NCBI RefSeq assembly: GCF_024198175.1
Contig: NZ_JAJVKV010000005.1
Location: 806,001 to 870,000, forward strand
Source: Pyxidicoccus xibeiensis
GTDB lineage: Bacteria > Myxococcota > Myxococcia > Myxococcales > Myxococcaceae
DNA length: 64,000 nucleotides
Direction: 5' to 3'
Shown here: piece by piece, positions 23,339 through 33,662 of the stretch
How positions within the stretch are numbered: the stretch's first letter is position 1
How the letters are laid out: every line of letters begins with the position of its first letter
Position numbers and translations under genes: made by a program
The notes under the pieces: generated by a model
Told to the model about the DNA's origin: nothing
Databases searched by the model: none
The model's input: only the letters and a program-made list of their open reading frames with translations

Positions 23339-24838
23339 GTGGCCCAGGTCCGGAAGATCCTCATCGCCGACCCCGACCTCGAGTCCGTGCGTTCGCTGTC
23401 ACGGGCGCTGCGCACCAAGGGCTACCAGGTGCACTACGCACCGGACGGCTCGCGCGCGCTGGAGGTGGCTGTGCTGCGCCACCCCGACCTCACCCTCTTC
23501 GACGAGGGCTGCCGGCTGCTGGACGCGCGCACCTTCATCCAGATTCTGCGCACCAACCCGCGCACGGAAGACATCCCGGTGGTGCTGACGACGTCCAGCT
23601 TCGACTCGGACCGGCAGCGCGGCCTGCGCGACGGCTACCTGCGCAAGCCCTTCAACCTGGACGAGGTGCTCAGCCGCATCGAGCACATCTTCCGGCGCAG
23701 CGAGGCGGCCAAGGACCTCAAGAGCGAGCAGCAGGAAATCGAAGGCTCGCTCAGCCAGCTCAGCATCCCGGACCTGATGCAGCTGTTGGGCATGAACCGG
23801 CGCAGCGGGCGGCTGGCGCTGGAGCGCGGCAATGACCGCGGCGAAATCTCCGTCGTGGAGGGGCGCCCGGTGAACGCGAAGCTGGGGCGCGTGGAAGGGG
23901 AGAAGGCGCTGTTCCGCCTGCTGGCGTGGGCGGAAGGGACGTTCACCTTCTCGCCGGGGACGAACTCCGTGCGGCCGCGCATCAACCGGGGCATGGACGA
24001 CGCGCTGCTGGAGGGCATGCGGCAGTCGGACGAGGTGACGCGCCTGTGGCCCGGCCTGCCGCCCCGGCACACGCGGCTGATGCTGGCGCCGGACATGGAC
24101 CTGTCGGACGACCAGCACCCGGTGACGGCGCAGGTGGTGGACCTGCTGCGCCAGCCGCGCGCGCTGGGCGAGGTGCTGGACCTGGCGCCGGCCACGGACC
24201 TGGAAGTGCTGAGCGTGCTGTCCGCTCTGGTGCAGCGGGGCGTGGCCCGGGCCGTCGAAGGGGACAACGCGGACGCGAACGCCAGCGAGCTGCTGGGCGC
24301 CGCCGAGGTCCACGCGCTGCGCGGCCGCATCCTCCGCACGCGGGCGCCCGCGAAGGTCGCCACCGCGAAGGTCTTCATCTGCGGCAGCGGCGCCTCCGCG
24401 GCGCGGCGGGTGCTCGCGCGCGTGCAGGGGCTGGAGGCGCTGTCGGCGGAGCCCACGGCCGTCAAGAGTGGCTTCGGCACGCTGGGGCGGCTGGTGCTCA
24501 GCGAGGTGCTGCGCCTGGACTTCTGCGTGCTGCCCCCGGCGGAGGCGGCCCGGCCGCTGTGGCGGCCCTTCACCGCGGGCGCGGTGGGCGCGCTGCTGCT
24601 GGACGTGTCCGAGCCGGCGGTGCGGCTGGCGCACTACCTGGCCTGGGAGGTCCGCATGCCGGTGGTGGTGGTGGGCGCGGAGGTGCCGGCGTCCCTGCAG
24701 GGCGCGCCCGCGGGCGCGGTGGGCGTCAACGACGACCTGGCCGAGGCGCTGCGCGCGCTGCTCGTCCAGGCCCTCAACCCGGCGCCCACGCTGCCGGGGG
24801 TGACGCAGGCCCAGCGGCTCTCCGCCTCGGCGGTGTAG
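23339..24838 (+). CDS. Response regulator with DUF4388 and GTPase-like C-terminal domain
   Basis: A 499-residue protein. Residues 1-125 are a receiver (IADPDLE, phosphoacceptor Asp in LTLFDEG, Thr/Ser in VLTTSS, Lys in YLRKPF). A DUF4388/PATAN-type domain follows (about residues 138-270, with SLSQLSIPDLMQLLGMNRRSGRLAL). The C-terminal 150 residues resemble the MglA/Ras-like GTPases found fused to DUF4388. The phosphate-binding loop reads GSGASAARR, without the Lys-Ser/Thr of a P-loop, so nucleotide hydrolysis is unlikely. The GTG start has GAAGCGGAG just upstream. It probably forms a two-gene signalling unit with the preceding response regulator. Confidence 0.78.
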   Translation: MAQVRKILIADPDLESVRSLSRALRTKGYQVHYAPDGSRALEVAVLRHPDLTLFDEGCRLLDARTFIQILRTNPRTEDIPVVLTTSSFDSDRQRGLRDGYLRKPFNLDEVLSRIEHIFRRSEAAKDLKSEQQEIEGSLSQLSIPDLMQLLGMNRRSGRLALERGNDRGEISVVEGRPVNAKLGRVEGEKALFRLLAWAEGTFTFSPGTNSVRPRINRGMDDALLEGMRQSDEVTRLWPGLPPRHTRLMLAPDMDLSDDQHPVTAQVVDLLRQPRALGEVLDLAPATDLEVLSVLSALVQRGVARAVEGDNADANASELLGAAEVHALRGRILRTRAPAKVATAKVFICGSGASAARRVLARVQGLEALSAEPTAVKSGFGTLGRLVLSEVLRLDFCVLPPAEAARPLWRPFTAGAVGALLLDVSEPAVRLAHYLAWEVRMPVVVVGAEVPASLQGAPAGAVGVNDDLAEALRALLVQALNPAPTLPGVTQAQRLSASAV

Positions 24839-24845
24839 CCGCGGG

Positions 24846-25220
24846 CTACCAGTAGCGGCGCGGCGCCGCGGGGGGCGGAGGCGGGGCCGCGGGCAGGGGC
24901 TCCAGCATGCCGCACTTCAGGAGCCGCTCGACGGCGTCCTTGACCTCCTTGGCGGTGGTGCCGCAGCCGTCGAGGTTGCGCGTCGCCTCGGCGATGGTCC
25001 TCTCTCCCGCGCCGAACTCCACCAGGTACAGCCCGTCGTCGGAGGCGAGCCCCAGCGACGCGCCCCAGGTGGCCCGGGCCGCGTCGAACTGCGCGCGCCC
25101 GGTGCCGGACCTGGCGGCCTCAATCATGGCCGCATAGGCCGCCGCGGCCTCCGAGCCCTTGGGAGACAGCCGGAACTTCTGCGCCCGCCCGTATCGAACC
25201 TTCTCCGCCCCGTCACTCAT
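24846..25220 (-). CDS. Small uncharacterised protein coupled to the desaturase
   Basis: A 124-residue protein of unknown function. It is acidic and helical in the middle (AAAAYAAMIEAARSG, then a segment ending TTAKEVKDAVERLLKCGMLEPL), with a Pro-rich tail ending in RRYW. The C-terminal helix pattern would fit a small winged-helix-like fold, but this is only an impression. Its ATG overlaps the stop of the upstream desaturase gene (ATGA), so the two are translationally coupled and probably act together. It converges with the DUF4388 response regulator. Confidence 0.7.
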   Translation of the reverse strand: MSDGAEKVRYGRAQKFRLSPKGSEAAAAYAAMIEAARSGTGRAQFDAARATWGASLGLASDDGLYLVEFGAGERTIAEATRNLDGCGTTAKEVKDAVERLLKCGMLEPLPAAPPPPPAAPRRYW

Positions 25221-26308
25221 ACCGCACCCTCGATGGCAGGCTGCCCCATCCGCTTGAGCCACCGTACGTGGCTCTTCAATGCCGCGCCCACGCTCTTGTT
25301 CGAACGGTAGCGTACGCCGTGCTCCCGACACGTGTCCTCGACAATGCGAGAGAGTGCCGGGTAGTGCAGGTGACACACGCGCGGGAAGAGGTGGTGCTCC
25401 ACCTGGAAGTTCAGCCCGCCCAGGTACCAGCTCACCAGCGGGTTGCCCCGCGCGAAGTCCACCGTGGAGCCTACCTGATGCGCGGCCCAGTCGTTGGCGA
25501 ACCTGGGGCTGGTGGCCGGCACCTGGGTGAAGTCCGCCTCCTCCACGCAGTGCGCGAGCTGGAAGACGGTGGCCAGTGTCACCCCGAGCACGAACGAGGC
25601 GAGCGCATAGCAGAGCAACACCTGCCAGACGGGGTGGAAGAACAGCGGCAGGGCGAGCGTCCAGCCGTAGAAGAAGAGCTTCCCGGCGAGCGCCCCGGCC
25701 AGCTTCCGTCCGCTGGGGCGCGGCATCTTCTGCTGCCCGACGCGCCCGGTGATGAGGTCCTTGAAGTCGTCGATGAAGAACCACTTTGTCGGCAGCAGCC
25801 CGTAGAGCCCCCAGATGTACGCGTGCTGGAAGCGGTGGGCCGCATGGGTCTGCTGGCCGGGCGCCAGCCGGCACAGGGGCTGGATGTCGATGTCCTCGTC
25901 GAGGCCGACCACGTTGGTGTGGCTGTGGTGGAAGATGTTGTGCTTCCAGTTCCACACGTACGAAGAGCCGCCGATACCATCGAGAGTCCAGCCGAGCAGC
26001 CGGTTGATGCCCCGCCGGGACGAGTAGCTGCCGTGGTTGGCGTCGTGCTGGACGCTGAAGCCGATGCCGGCGACGGCGAGCCCGAGCGACACGCTCCCGA
26101 CAATCGCGCCGAGCGGGCCCGAGGCGCCGAAGACGAGCCAGCCATACGACGCGGCGAACCAGCCGAGGATGACCACCGTCTTGAAATACATGCGGGGGAG
26201 GTCCCGTGGGGAGCGCCCGCTCGCTCCCAGGTACTGCTCCACCCGCGCCTTGAGGTCCTGATGAAATGGACCCGACTCCAGGAACTTCGCCTTCGTTGCT
26301 TGCGACAC
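25217..26308 (-). CDS. Membrane fatty-acid (acyl-lipid) desaturase
   Basis: An integral-membrane di-iron desaturase of about 363 residues. The three histidine boxes are present: HDANH, HNIFHHSHTN (HxxxHH) and QVEHH, the last in NFQVEHHLFPRVCHLHY. A Gln in place of the first His of box three is typical of front-end (delta-6-like) and some acyl-lipid desaturases, but there is no N-terminal cytochrome b5 domain. It introduces double bonds into membrane lipid acyl chains; regiospecificity cannot be told. The frame is open to 26428. GTG 26308 (VSQATKAKFLESG) was chosen because homology is expected to begin there. The stop overlaps the next gene's start. Confidence 0.9.
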   Translation of the reverse strand: MSQATKAKFLESGPFHQDLKARVEQYLGASGRSPRDLPRMYFKTVVILGWFAASYGWLVFGASGPLGAIVGSVSLGLAVAGIGFSVQHDANHGSYSSRRGINRLLGWTLDGIGGSSYVWNWKHNIFHHSHTNVVGLDEDIDIQPLCRLAPGQQTHAAHRFQHAYIWGLYGLLPTKWFFIDDFKDLITGRVGQQKMPRPSGRKLAGALAGKLFFYGWTLALPLFFHPVWQVLLCYALASFVLGVTLATVFQLAHCVEEADFTQVPATSPRFANDWAAHQVGSTVDFARGNPLVSWYLGGLNFQVEHHLFPRVCHLHYPALSRIVEDTCREHGVRYRSNKSVGAALKSHVRWLKRMGQPAIEGAV

Positions 26309-26449
26309 CGTCCACCCGCTCTCACGCCGCCAGGGCCACCACTGCTGGAGCCTGGAGTCGCGCTGGGAGAACCCCGCCGCGGCCATCGCCTGCCTGGTGC
26401 CTGGACCCTGAGTAACACATCGGCGCAAGGGGCTGTTCCGCTCGAGCGT

Positions 26450-27466
26450 CTAGAAGACGAGCGTCCAGCCGGGGCGTCGCACCTGGTCCTTCACGTACGC
26501 GACGCCGTCCACCTTCAAGCCCTGGCTGTCGAGCAGGGTGATGAGGCCGCCCTGATTCGACAGCTCCAGGGGCTTCGCCACCCGCGTGACGCGCGCGGCC
26601 CCCGGTGCGAGCTCGCCGCTCAAGGGCTGCTTGTTCTTCCGCTTGTCCGCGAGCGCCCACCCGTCGAGGGACACCGGCTGGGGTGACGTGTTGAGCAGGG
26701 TGATGGTCTCCTGCTCGGGCGTGCGCGTGTCGTTGACGAGCGCGGCGACGATGCGCACCACGCCGTCGTGCGGGACGGGGCCGGGAACAGGCACGGGACC
26801 GGGAACGGGTGGGGTGGTGCCGATGGCATGGCCCGTCCGGTCATCGGTGTGCCACGTCTGCGACTGGAACTTGAGGAAGATGCCCACCCACTGCTGCGAC
26901 GAGGGGAAGTGGATGAGCACGCCGCCGTCCTGCCACGTCCCGTCCTGGTCCGCGAAGGAGGCGTGGTTGCCCTGGTTCATGTGGATGTCGTGGATGCCCG
27001 CGCCGGGGCTGAAGCCGAAGTACTTGTCCTTCGCGGGCTCCGGGCCCCAGGGCTCTCCGAAGGCATAGACGACAGCCTCCTCGTCCGACATCGCCCGCTG
27101 GAAGTAGTGGTCGAGCTTCTCGTTCAAGTCATTGTCCGGCCCGGGAATGTTCGGGGGCAGGGGCGTCATGCGTTCGCGGTCGAACAGGTTGCCGCGGATG
27201 AAGTCGAGCGCGCTCCCGCCCGGAGCGCTCGGCAGCGGCGTGAAGCCGAGCGGGAGCTGTCCCAGCTCCGCGGTGAGCGGATGCCGGAACTGCTCGTCGA
27301 CGAGATATTCCAGGTCCGACGGCGACAGCTTCGAGCTGACGTTGATGGCAATCCGGTAGTCCTTCTCCCGGTCGATGATGCGGACCTGATAGTGGGGACT
27401 GGGGCCCGAGCCCAGGCGGACTGCGATGGCCGTGCCCTTCAGGACTCCATATTTCTTCAGCGGCAT
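26450..27466 (-). CDS. DUF2278 (YukJ-like) protein with C-terminal lamin-tail domain
   Basis: A 338-residue protein. The N-terminal 215 residues match DUF2278, with the characteristic opening LKKYGVLKGTAIAVRLGSG and, later, GIHDIHMNQGN. A Pro/Gly/Val linker (about residues 222-238) leads to a lamin-tail-like beta-sandwich (VRIVAALVND, then TITLLNTSPQPVSLDGWALAD). No signal peptide is evident. The function of DUF2278 is unknown; lamin-tail domains in bacteria often accompany nucleases or extracellular proteins. ATG 27466 has a GGGAGAAG site. It is divergent from the sigma-54 activator, with 106 bp between them. Confidence 0.8.
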   Translation of the reverse strand: MPLKKYGVLKGTAIAVRLGSGPSPHYQVRIIDREKDYRIAINVSSKLSPSDLEYLVDEQFRHPLTAELGQLPLGFTPLPSAPGGSALDFIRGNLFDRERMTPLPPNIPGPDNDLNEKLDHYFQRAMSDEEAVVYAFGEPWGPEPAKDKYFGFSPGAGIHDIHMNQGNHASFADQDGTWQDGGVLIHFPSSQQWVGIFLKFQSQTWHTDDRTGHAIGTTPPVPGPVPVPGPVPHDGVVRIVAALVNDTRTPEQETITLLNTSPQPVSLDGWALADKRKNKQPLSGELAPGAARVTRVAKPLELSNQGGLITLLDSQGLKVDGVAYVKDQVRRPGWTLVF

Positions 27467-27572
27467 TGGAGCTTCTCCCGTCTTCTCAGACGGAGGCCGC
27501 TGACGGTGGATGTGATGCCCCGAGCAGGGACGTTGTAGGCTCGGGAGGACTCGAGACCTCAGAAGAAGGGCC

Positions 27573-29195
<1,623 letters not shown>

Positions 29196-29374
29196 GCGTG
29201 GACGTGTCAGGCCCGGGGGCTGACGCGCCGTTGACGCGTCCGCCGGAGCGTCAGCCGCGCAAGACTGCCGTCGCTCCAGAGGAGAGGGGCGCGCGACGCC
29301 GCTGGTACGGGGGCTGCAACCTCGCGGAGGCAACGTACTTCAAGCGCCCCCGAGTGGGGCAGGAGCGCAGTCAC

Positions 29375-29743
29375 GTGAAGAACATCGTCATCGAGGTTCT
29401 CCCCAACCGGGAGCTTCGCTATCCCAACGGTCATGACGTCAGCCAGGGCGACACGGTGACGTTCCGAATCGAGGGCATCATTGGTGACGTCCACATTTCC
29501 TTCGACGATACGAGCTGCTTCACCTCGTCGGGCCCGTGGGACGTGAACAGCAGCTCACTGTCGGCCCTCAACTCCGTCTTCGAGGTGTCCAGCACCGCGC
29601 CTCGGGACGAGTACCCCTTCACGGTGACCACTCCCGGCGGCTCGTCGAAGGACAAGGACAAGCACGTGGGCCCCGGCAACCACGAGACGAAGCGGGGCAC
29701 CATCGACGTGACGACGGACCCGCCGAAGGACAAGACGAAGTAG
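29375..29743 (+). CDS. Small uncharacterised beta-rich protein
   Basis: A 122-residue protein of unknown function. The first 80 residues are predicted beta-rich (IVIEVLPNRELRYPNG, DTVTFRIEGIIGDVHISFDD) and could form a cupredoxin-like or immunoglobulin-like sandwich. The last 30 residues are Lys/Asp/Gly-rich and probably disordered. There is no signal peptide. The GTG start was chosen for an AGGAGCG site eight bases upstream; the frame is open to 29192, but the extra residues look non-coding. It lies 180 bp after the sigma-54 activator and converges with the Ser/Thr kinase gene. Confidence 0.6.
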   Translation: MKNIVIEVLPNRELRYPNGHDVSQGDTVTFRIEGIIGDVHISFDDTSCFTSSGPWDVNSSSLSALNSVFEVSSTAPRDEYPFTVTTPGGSSKDKDKHVGPGNHETKRGTIDVTTDPPKDKTK

Positions 29744-29750
29744 GCGGGGC

Positions 29751-32700
29751 TCAGCGCGCGGGCGCGGACTTCCAGGCGGGACGCAGATGGGGATTGGCGC
29801 TCAGTGCCAGCTCCACGTCTGCTTGCGCCTGCTTCCGCCACGCCTCACGTCGCTCGATGGGGGCGGGGCTCTCTGCGAGCGCCAGCAGCACATTGGCGCG
29901 AAGCAGCCGGGCCCGCGCCCAGCGGGGCCGGGCGGCCAGCACGTGCTCGGCCAGCTCCAGTCCCCGCTTCAGCACCGGCGTCGCGTCCTCACCGCGACGC
30001 TGCTTCCATGCAGCCCACTCACGCTGCATGTCCCCGGCGGCCACCCGGTACTCGAGCCGGCGCGGCTCCAGCTCCAGGGCCTGCTGGAAGGACTTCGCCG
30101 CCTCCTCGAAGTCCTCGTTTCGCGCCATGTCCTTCCTGGCCCGCCAGCGAGCCCGCGTGCCGCGCGCTTCACCGAGCTGCCGCCACGCGCTCCCCTGTCG
30201 CGGGTTGCGCTCGCTGGCGCGCGCCAGCGCCTCCTCCGCATGGGCCAGGTCCCTGCTCGGGTCTCCTCCCTGCTCCAGCACCCAGGTCGCTCTCAGGCCA
30301 TGCACCCGGCCGAGGTTCGCCCAGAGGTCCCCATCATCCGGGAGCAGCTCGAGCGCCTTCCGGTAGGACTCGATGGCGGCGCGGACGCTCGGGCCCGGGT
30401 CCTCCCGCCGCGCGAGCTGGACCGCGGCGCGCAGGGCCCACACCTCGCCCAGGTTGTTGTAGGCGAAGGCCTGCTGGGGTGCCGCGGCGCGCGCCTGCTC
30501 GAAGGACTGCTGGGCGGCGTTGAACAGCGGCTCGGGGTCGGCACCTTCCTCCCAGCGCTGCTCGGCCTGCCAGAGCAGCGCCGAGCCCAGGCCGTTGTGG
30601 AGCTGGGGGAGCCGCGGATTGATGCTCAGTCCCTGCCGATGGAGGGCCAGGGCCTTCTCCTGGTCCGGTCCGGGGTCCTCTCCGTGGTCGAGCTTCCACT
30701 GCGCGAGCCGCTCGGAGACGAACGCGCCCTCGAAGCAGGCCGCGATGTTCCGGGGGTTGAGGGCCAGGGCCCTGTCCAGCGCCTCCCGTGCTCGGACCAG
30801 GTCGCCGGCCGTGTCCGGCGCGCGAGGCGTCGTGGCCCGGCTGCGCAGGGCCTTGCCCAGGTTGATCCACGCGTCCGCCTGGTTCTCCCGGAGGGCGATG
30901 GCGGCGCGATAGGCCTCGATGGCCTTCTCCTGGTGGGCGAGCGGGTCTTCTCCATGCGCGGCCTCGTGGTCGGCCCACACCTGGTACGTCACGCCGAGGT
31001 TGGCGTGGAAGGCATAGTCCCGCTCCTCGGGGCGGAGCTGCTCGAAGGACTCGATGGACAGGCGGAGCTGCTCGCTCGGGTCCTTCCCGAGCCCCTGGAG
31101 GTGTCGCGCCCACTGCCGGTACGCGATGGCCAGCTCCAGCGGAACGCGGGCCTCGGGTGTCGCGTGCGCCTGGGCGGCCCGCGCGGCGTCGATGGACTTC
31201 TGGAGCAGGGCCTCCACGTCCGCGCCTCCCTTGAGGGCGCGCTGCTCCGCGAGCCGGCGGTGCAGCCGGGACACGACGACCTGGGAAGCTGCATGGTCCG
31301 GCGCGGCGGCGAGCGCGCGAGCCAGTGACTCCAGGCCGCGCTCGTAGTGCGGAAGCACGTTGCCCTCGCCGTACAGCTCCATGACGAACGCCGCGAGCTC
31401 CAGGCGCCCCAGCGCGTAGTGTGTCGCGGGCTGGCTGTCGGCGGTGGCGATGGCGGTGGCATACGCCTGCCGGGCCGCGTCCAGGTCTGCCTTCGAGCCG
31501 GCGGTGTCACCCTGGGGCCAGCGCTGGGTGGCACGGGCCAGGAGGATGTCGCCCCGGAGCAGGGGCGCCTCATAGAACCAGGGCAGTGCGCGGCCCATGG
31601 CGTCCAGGTGGGCCAGGGCCTCCTCGTGCCTGCCCTCGTAGAAGGCGAAGAGCGCCTTCACGTAGCGGGGCGGGGCGGGGACCTCGGGTCCCTCGGCCTG
31701 GCGGAGGTAGGCGAGCGCCGGGTCCCGGTAGCGCTGCTCCAGCTCCTTGCGGCGGGCCTCGCGCTGCTCGGGGCCACGGCGCTCCACGTCCAGCAGCAGC
31801 TGCTCGCGGTACAGGTCGCCCAGCACCAGCGCCAACGCCCAGGCCACCCGGGGCTCCCGGTAGCCGTGGTTCCAGGCGGCCTCCAGTCGCTCGCGAGCAC
31901 CCCGCGCGTCGTCGAGGGCGAGCAGCGCGCGGCCCAGGGCGTACTGGCCGGGCCCCATGGCCCGCGTGCCCGCCTGGTGCACCTCGGTCTCCAGCGCGTC
32001 CATGCGCTCGCGCAGGGCCTTCCGGTCGTCTCGGGTGTCATGCAGCGGCGACAGCGCGGAGTAGCGCGCCGACGACTCGATGCGCTCCACCCGCTCGGTG
32101 AAGCGGCTCGCGAGGCGCTCGCGCTCCAGGACTTCGCTCCGGGCGAGCACGGCCTGTCCCACCGCCAGCGTCACCACCGTCAGCGCGGCGGCGGCGGCGG
32201 CCAGGGCCACGCGGTGCTTGCGGGCCTTCCTGCGCAGCCGGTAGCCCAGGCCCCGGCGCGCCTGCACCGGCTCACCCTCGAGGAACCGCTCGAGGTCTTC
32301 CACGAGCGCGCGCGCCGAGTCGTAGCGGGCGGGGCGCTCCTTCTCCAGGCACTTGAGGACGATGGCCTCCAGGTCCTCGGGGATGTTCGCGTCCAGCGCG
32401 CGGAGCGGGCGCGGCTCCTCCGTCTGCAGGCGGGTGATGACCTCCTGCGCGGTGGTGCCATCGAAGGGCGGCCGCCCGGTGAGCAGGGAGTAGAGCGTCG
32501 CGCCCAGGGCGTAGACGTCCACCCGCCGGTCCAGCCGAGCCGCCCCGCCACGGGCCTGCTCGGGGGCCATGTAGTGCGGCGTGCCCAGCACCGCGCTCTG
32601 TCCCACACCCTCGTCGCGTCCCTCGCGGGCCAGGCCGAAGTCCATGACGAAGGGCGCGAGGCCGCCGTCCTCGGTGCGCTCCACCAGGATGTTGCCGGGC

Positions 32701-33479
32701 TTGATGTCGCGGTGGATGAGTCCGGCGCGGTGGGCCGCGTGGACGCCCTCGGCGGCCTGGCGCAGGACGAGCACCTTCTGCTCCAGGGTGAGCGTGTCCG
32801 CGAGCTGGCCCAGTGTCTGCCCGTCCACGTACCGCATGGCGATGTAGCCGCGGCCCCGGACCTCGCCGACCTCGTACACCTCGCACACGCGCTCGTGCCG
32901 GACCCGGGCCTGGGCGCGGGCCTCGGAGAGGATGCGGCGCGCCAGCTCCGCGTCCCCGTCGCGCACGAACTTGAGCGCCACGTTGCGGCGCAGCAGCGGG
33001 TCGTATGCGAGGAACACGAGCCCCATGCCGCCCTGGCCGAGGAAGCGCACCGGCTGGTAGCGGTCCCAGTCCGGCACGGGGAAGGGAGGCTCTCCGGCCA
33101 CGGCGGGGGCTGCGGTGACGCCCGGAGGAGTGGGCGTCAGGGTGGCCGCCTCGACCGGCCGGACGCCTGGCTGGGTCGACTGCTCTCGTGAGAGCTCCTC
33201 GCGAAGCATCCCGAGGGTGTCCTCGCTGAGCCGGCCGCGCTCCTTCAACAGCTGCAGGGGGCCGCGGTCCAGGCGAAGGGCTTCCTCGCGCAGGGCGGCC
33301 AGCTCCTCGTGGGAGAGCAGCCCTTCATCCAGCGCGAGGAGCAGCTCCTCCTCGTACCGCTCAATCTTCTGGCCCGACGCGTGCACCGGCGCAGCATACG
33401 GGAGGGCCGGTACACCAGGGCAGCCCCTTCCGGGGCGTGAATTGACTGGGCAGGCGAGCGGCCAGTAACGTGGTTGCAC
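29751..33479 (-). CDS. Membrane Ser/Thr protein kinase with TPR-rich C-terminal domain
   Basis: A 1242-residue eukaryotic-type kinase. The N-terminal 125 residues are acidic and helical. The kinase domain (about residues 140-400) is complete: glycine loop LGQGGMGLVF, Lys in NVALKF, HRDIKPGN catalytic loop, DFG in VMDFGLA and APE in YMAPEQ. A basic segment and one transmembrane helix follow (about residues 428-450). Beyond it, about 780 residues of TPR-like helical repeats would face the periplasm or act as a partner platform. GTG 33479 is preceded by GAGGAG at six bases. All catalytic residues are present, so activity is expected. It is divergent from the dioxygenase operon. Confidence 0.92.
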   Translation of the reverse strand: MQPRYWPLACPVNSRPGRGCPGVPALPYAAPVHASGQKIERYEEELLLALDEGLLSHEELAALREEALRLDRGPLQLLKERGRLSEDTLGMLREELSREQSTQPGVRPVEAATLTPTPPGVTAAPAVAGEPPFPVPDWDRYQPVRFLGQGGMGLVFLAYDPLLRRNVALKFVRDGDAELARRILSEARAQARVRHERVCEVYEVGEVRGRGYIAMRYVDGQTLGQLADTLTLEQKVLVLRQAAEGVHAAHRAGLIHRDIKPGNILVERTEDGGLAPFVMDFGLAREGRDEGVGQSAVLGTPHYMAPEQARGGAARLDRRVDVYALGATLYSLLTGRPPFDGTTAQEVITRLQTEEPRPLRALDANIPEDLEAIVLKCLEKERPARYDSARALVEDLERFLEGEPVQARRGLGYRLRRKARKHRVALAAAAAALTVVTLAVGQAVLARSEVLERERLASRFTERVERIESSARYSALSPLHDTRDDRKALRERMDALETEVHQAGTRAMGPGQYALGRALLALDDARGARERLEAAWNHGYREPRVAWALALVLGDLYREQLLLDVERRGPEQREARRKELEQRYRDPALAYLRQAEGPEVPAPPRYVKALFAFYEGRHEEALAHLDAMGRALPWFYEAPLLRGDILLARATQRWPQGDTAGSKADLDAARQAYATAIATADSQPATHYALGRLELAAFVMELYGEGNVLPHYERGLESLARALAAAPDHAASQVVVSRLHRRLAEQRALKGGADVEALLQKSIDAARAAQAHATPEARVPLELAIAYRQWARHLQGLGKDPSEQLRLSIESFEQLRPEERDYAFHANLGVTYQVWADHEAAHGEDPLAHQEKAIEAYRAAIALRENQADAWINLGKALRSRATTPRAPDTAGDLVRAREALDRALALNPRNIAACFEGAFVSERLAQWKLDHGEDPGPDQEKALALHRQGLSINPRLPQLHNGLGSALLWQAEQRWEEGADPEPLFNAAQQSFEQARAAAPQQAFAYNNLGEVWALRAAVQLARREDPGPSVRAAIESYRKALELLPDDGDLWANLGRVHGLRATWVLEQGGDPSRDLAHAEEALARASERNPRQGSAWRQLGEARGTRARWRARKDMARNEDFEEAAKSFQQALELEPRRLEYRVAAGDMQREWAAWKQRRGEDATPVLKRGLELAEHVLAARPRWARARLLRANVLLALAESPAPIERREAWRKQAQADVELALSANPHLRPAWKSAPAR

Positions 33480-33662
33480 GATGCGCTCCTCGTGCGACGG
33501 ATTCCTGACGACCGCCAGCGGCTGCTGTTGCCGCGGCGAGTGTCGTTAGTCGAGCCGCCACACCCCCGCATTCCGTAACCGGCCGCACCTGACGGACTCG
33601 CGCATGCGAGCCACCTCCCGTGCCCGGGCCCTCACCGCGACGTTCGCTCCCGGAGTGTTTCC

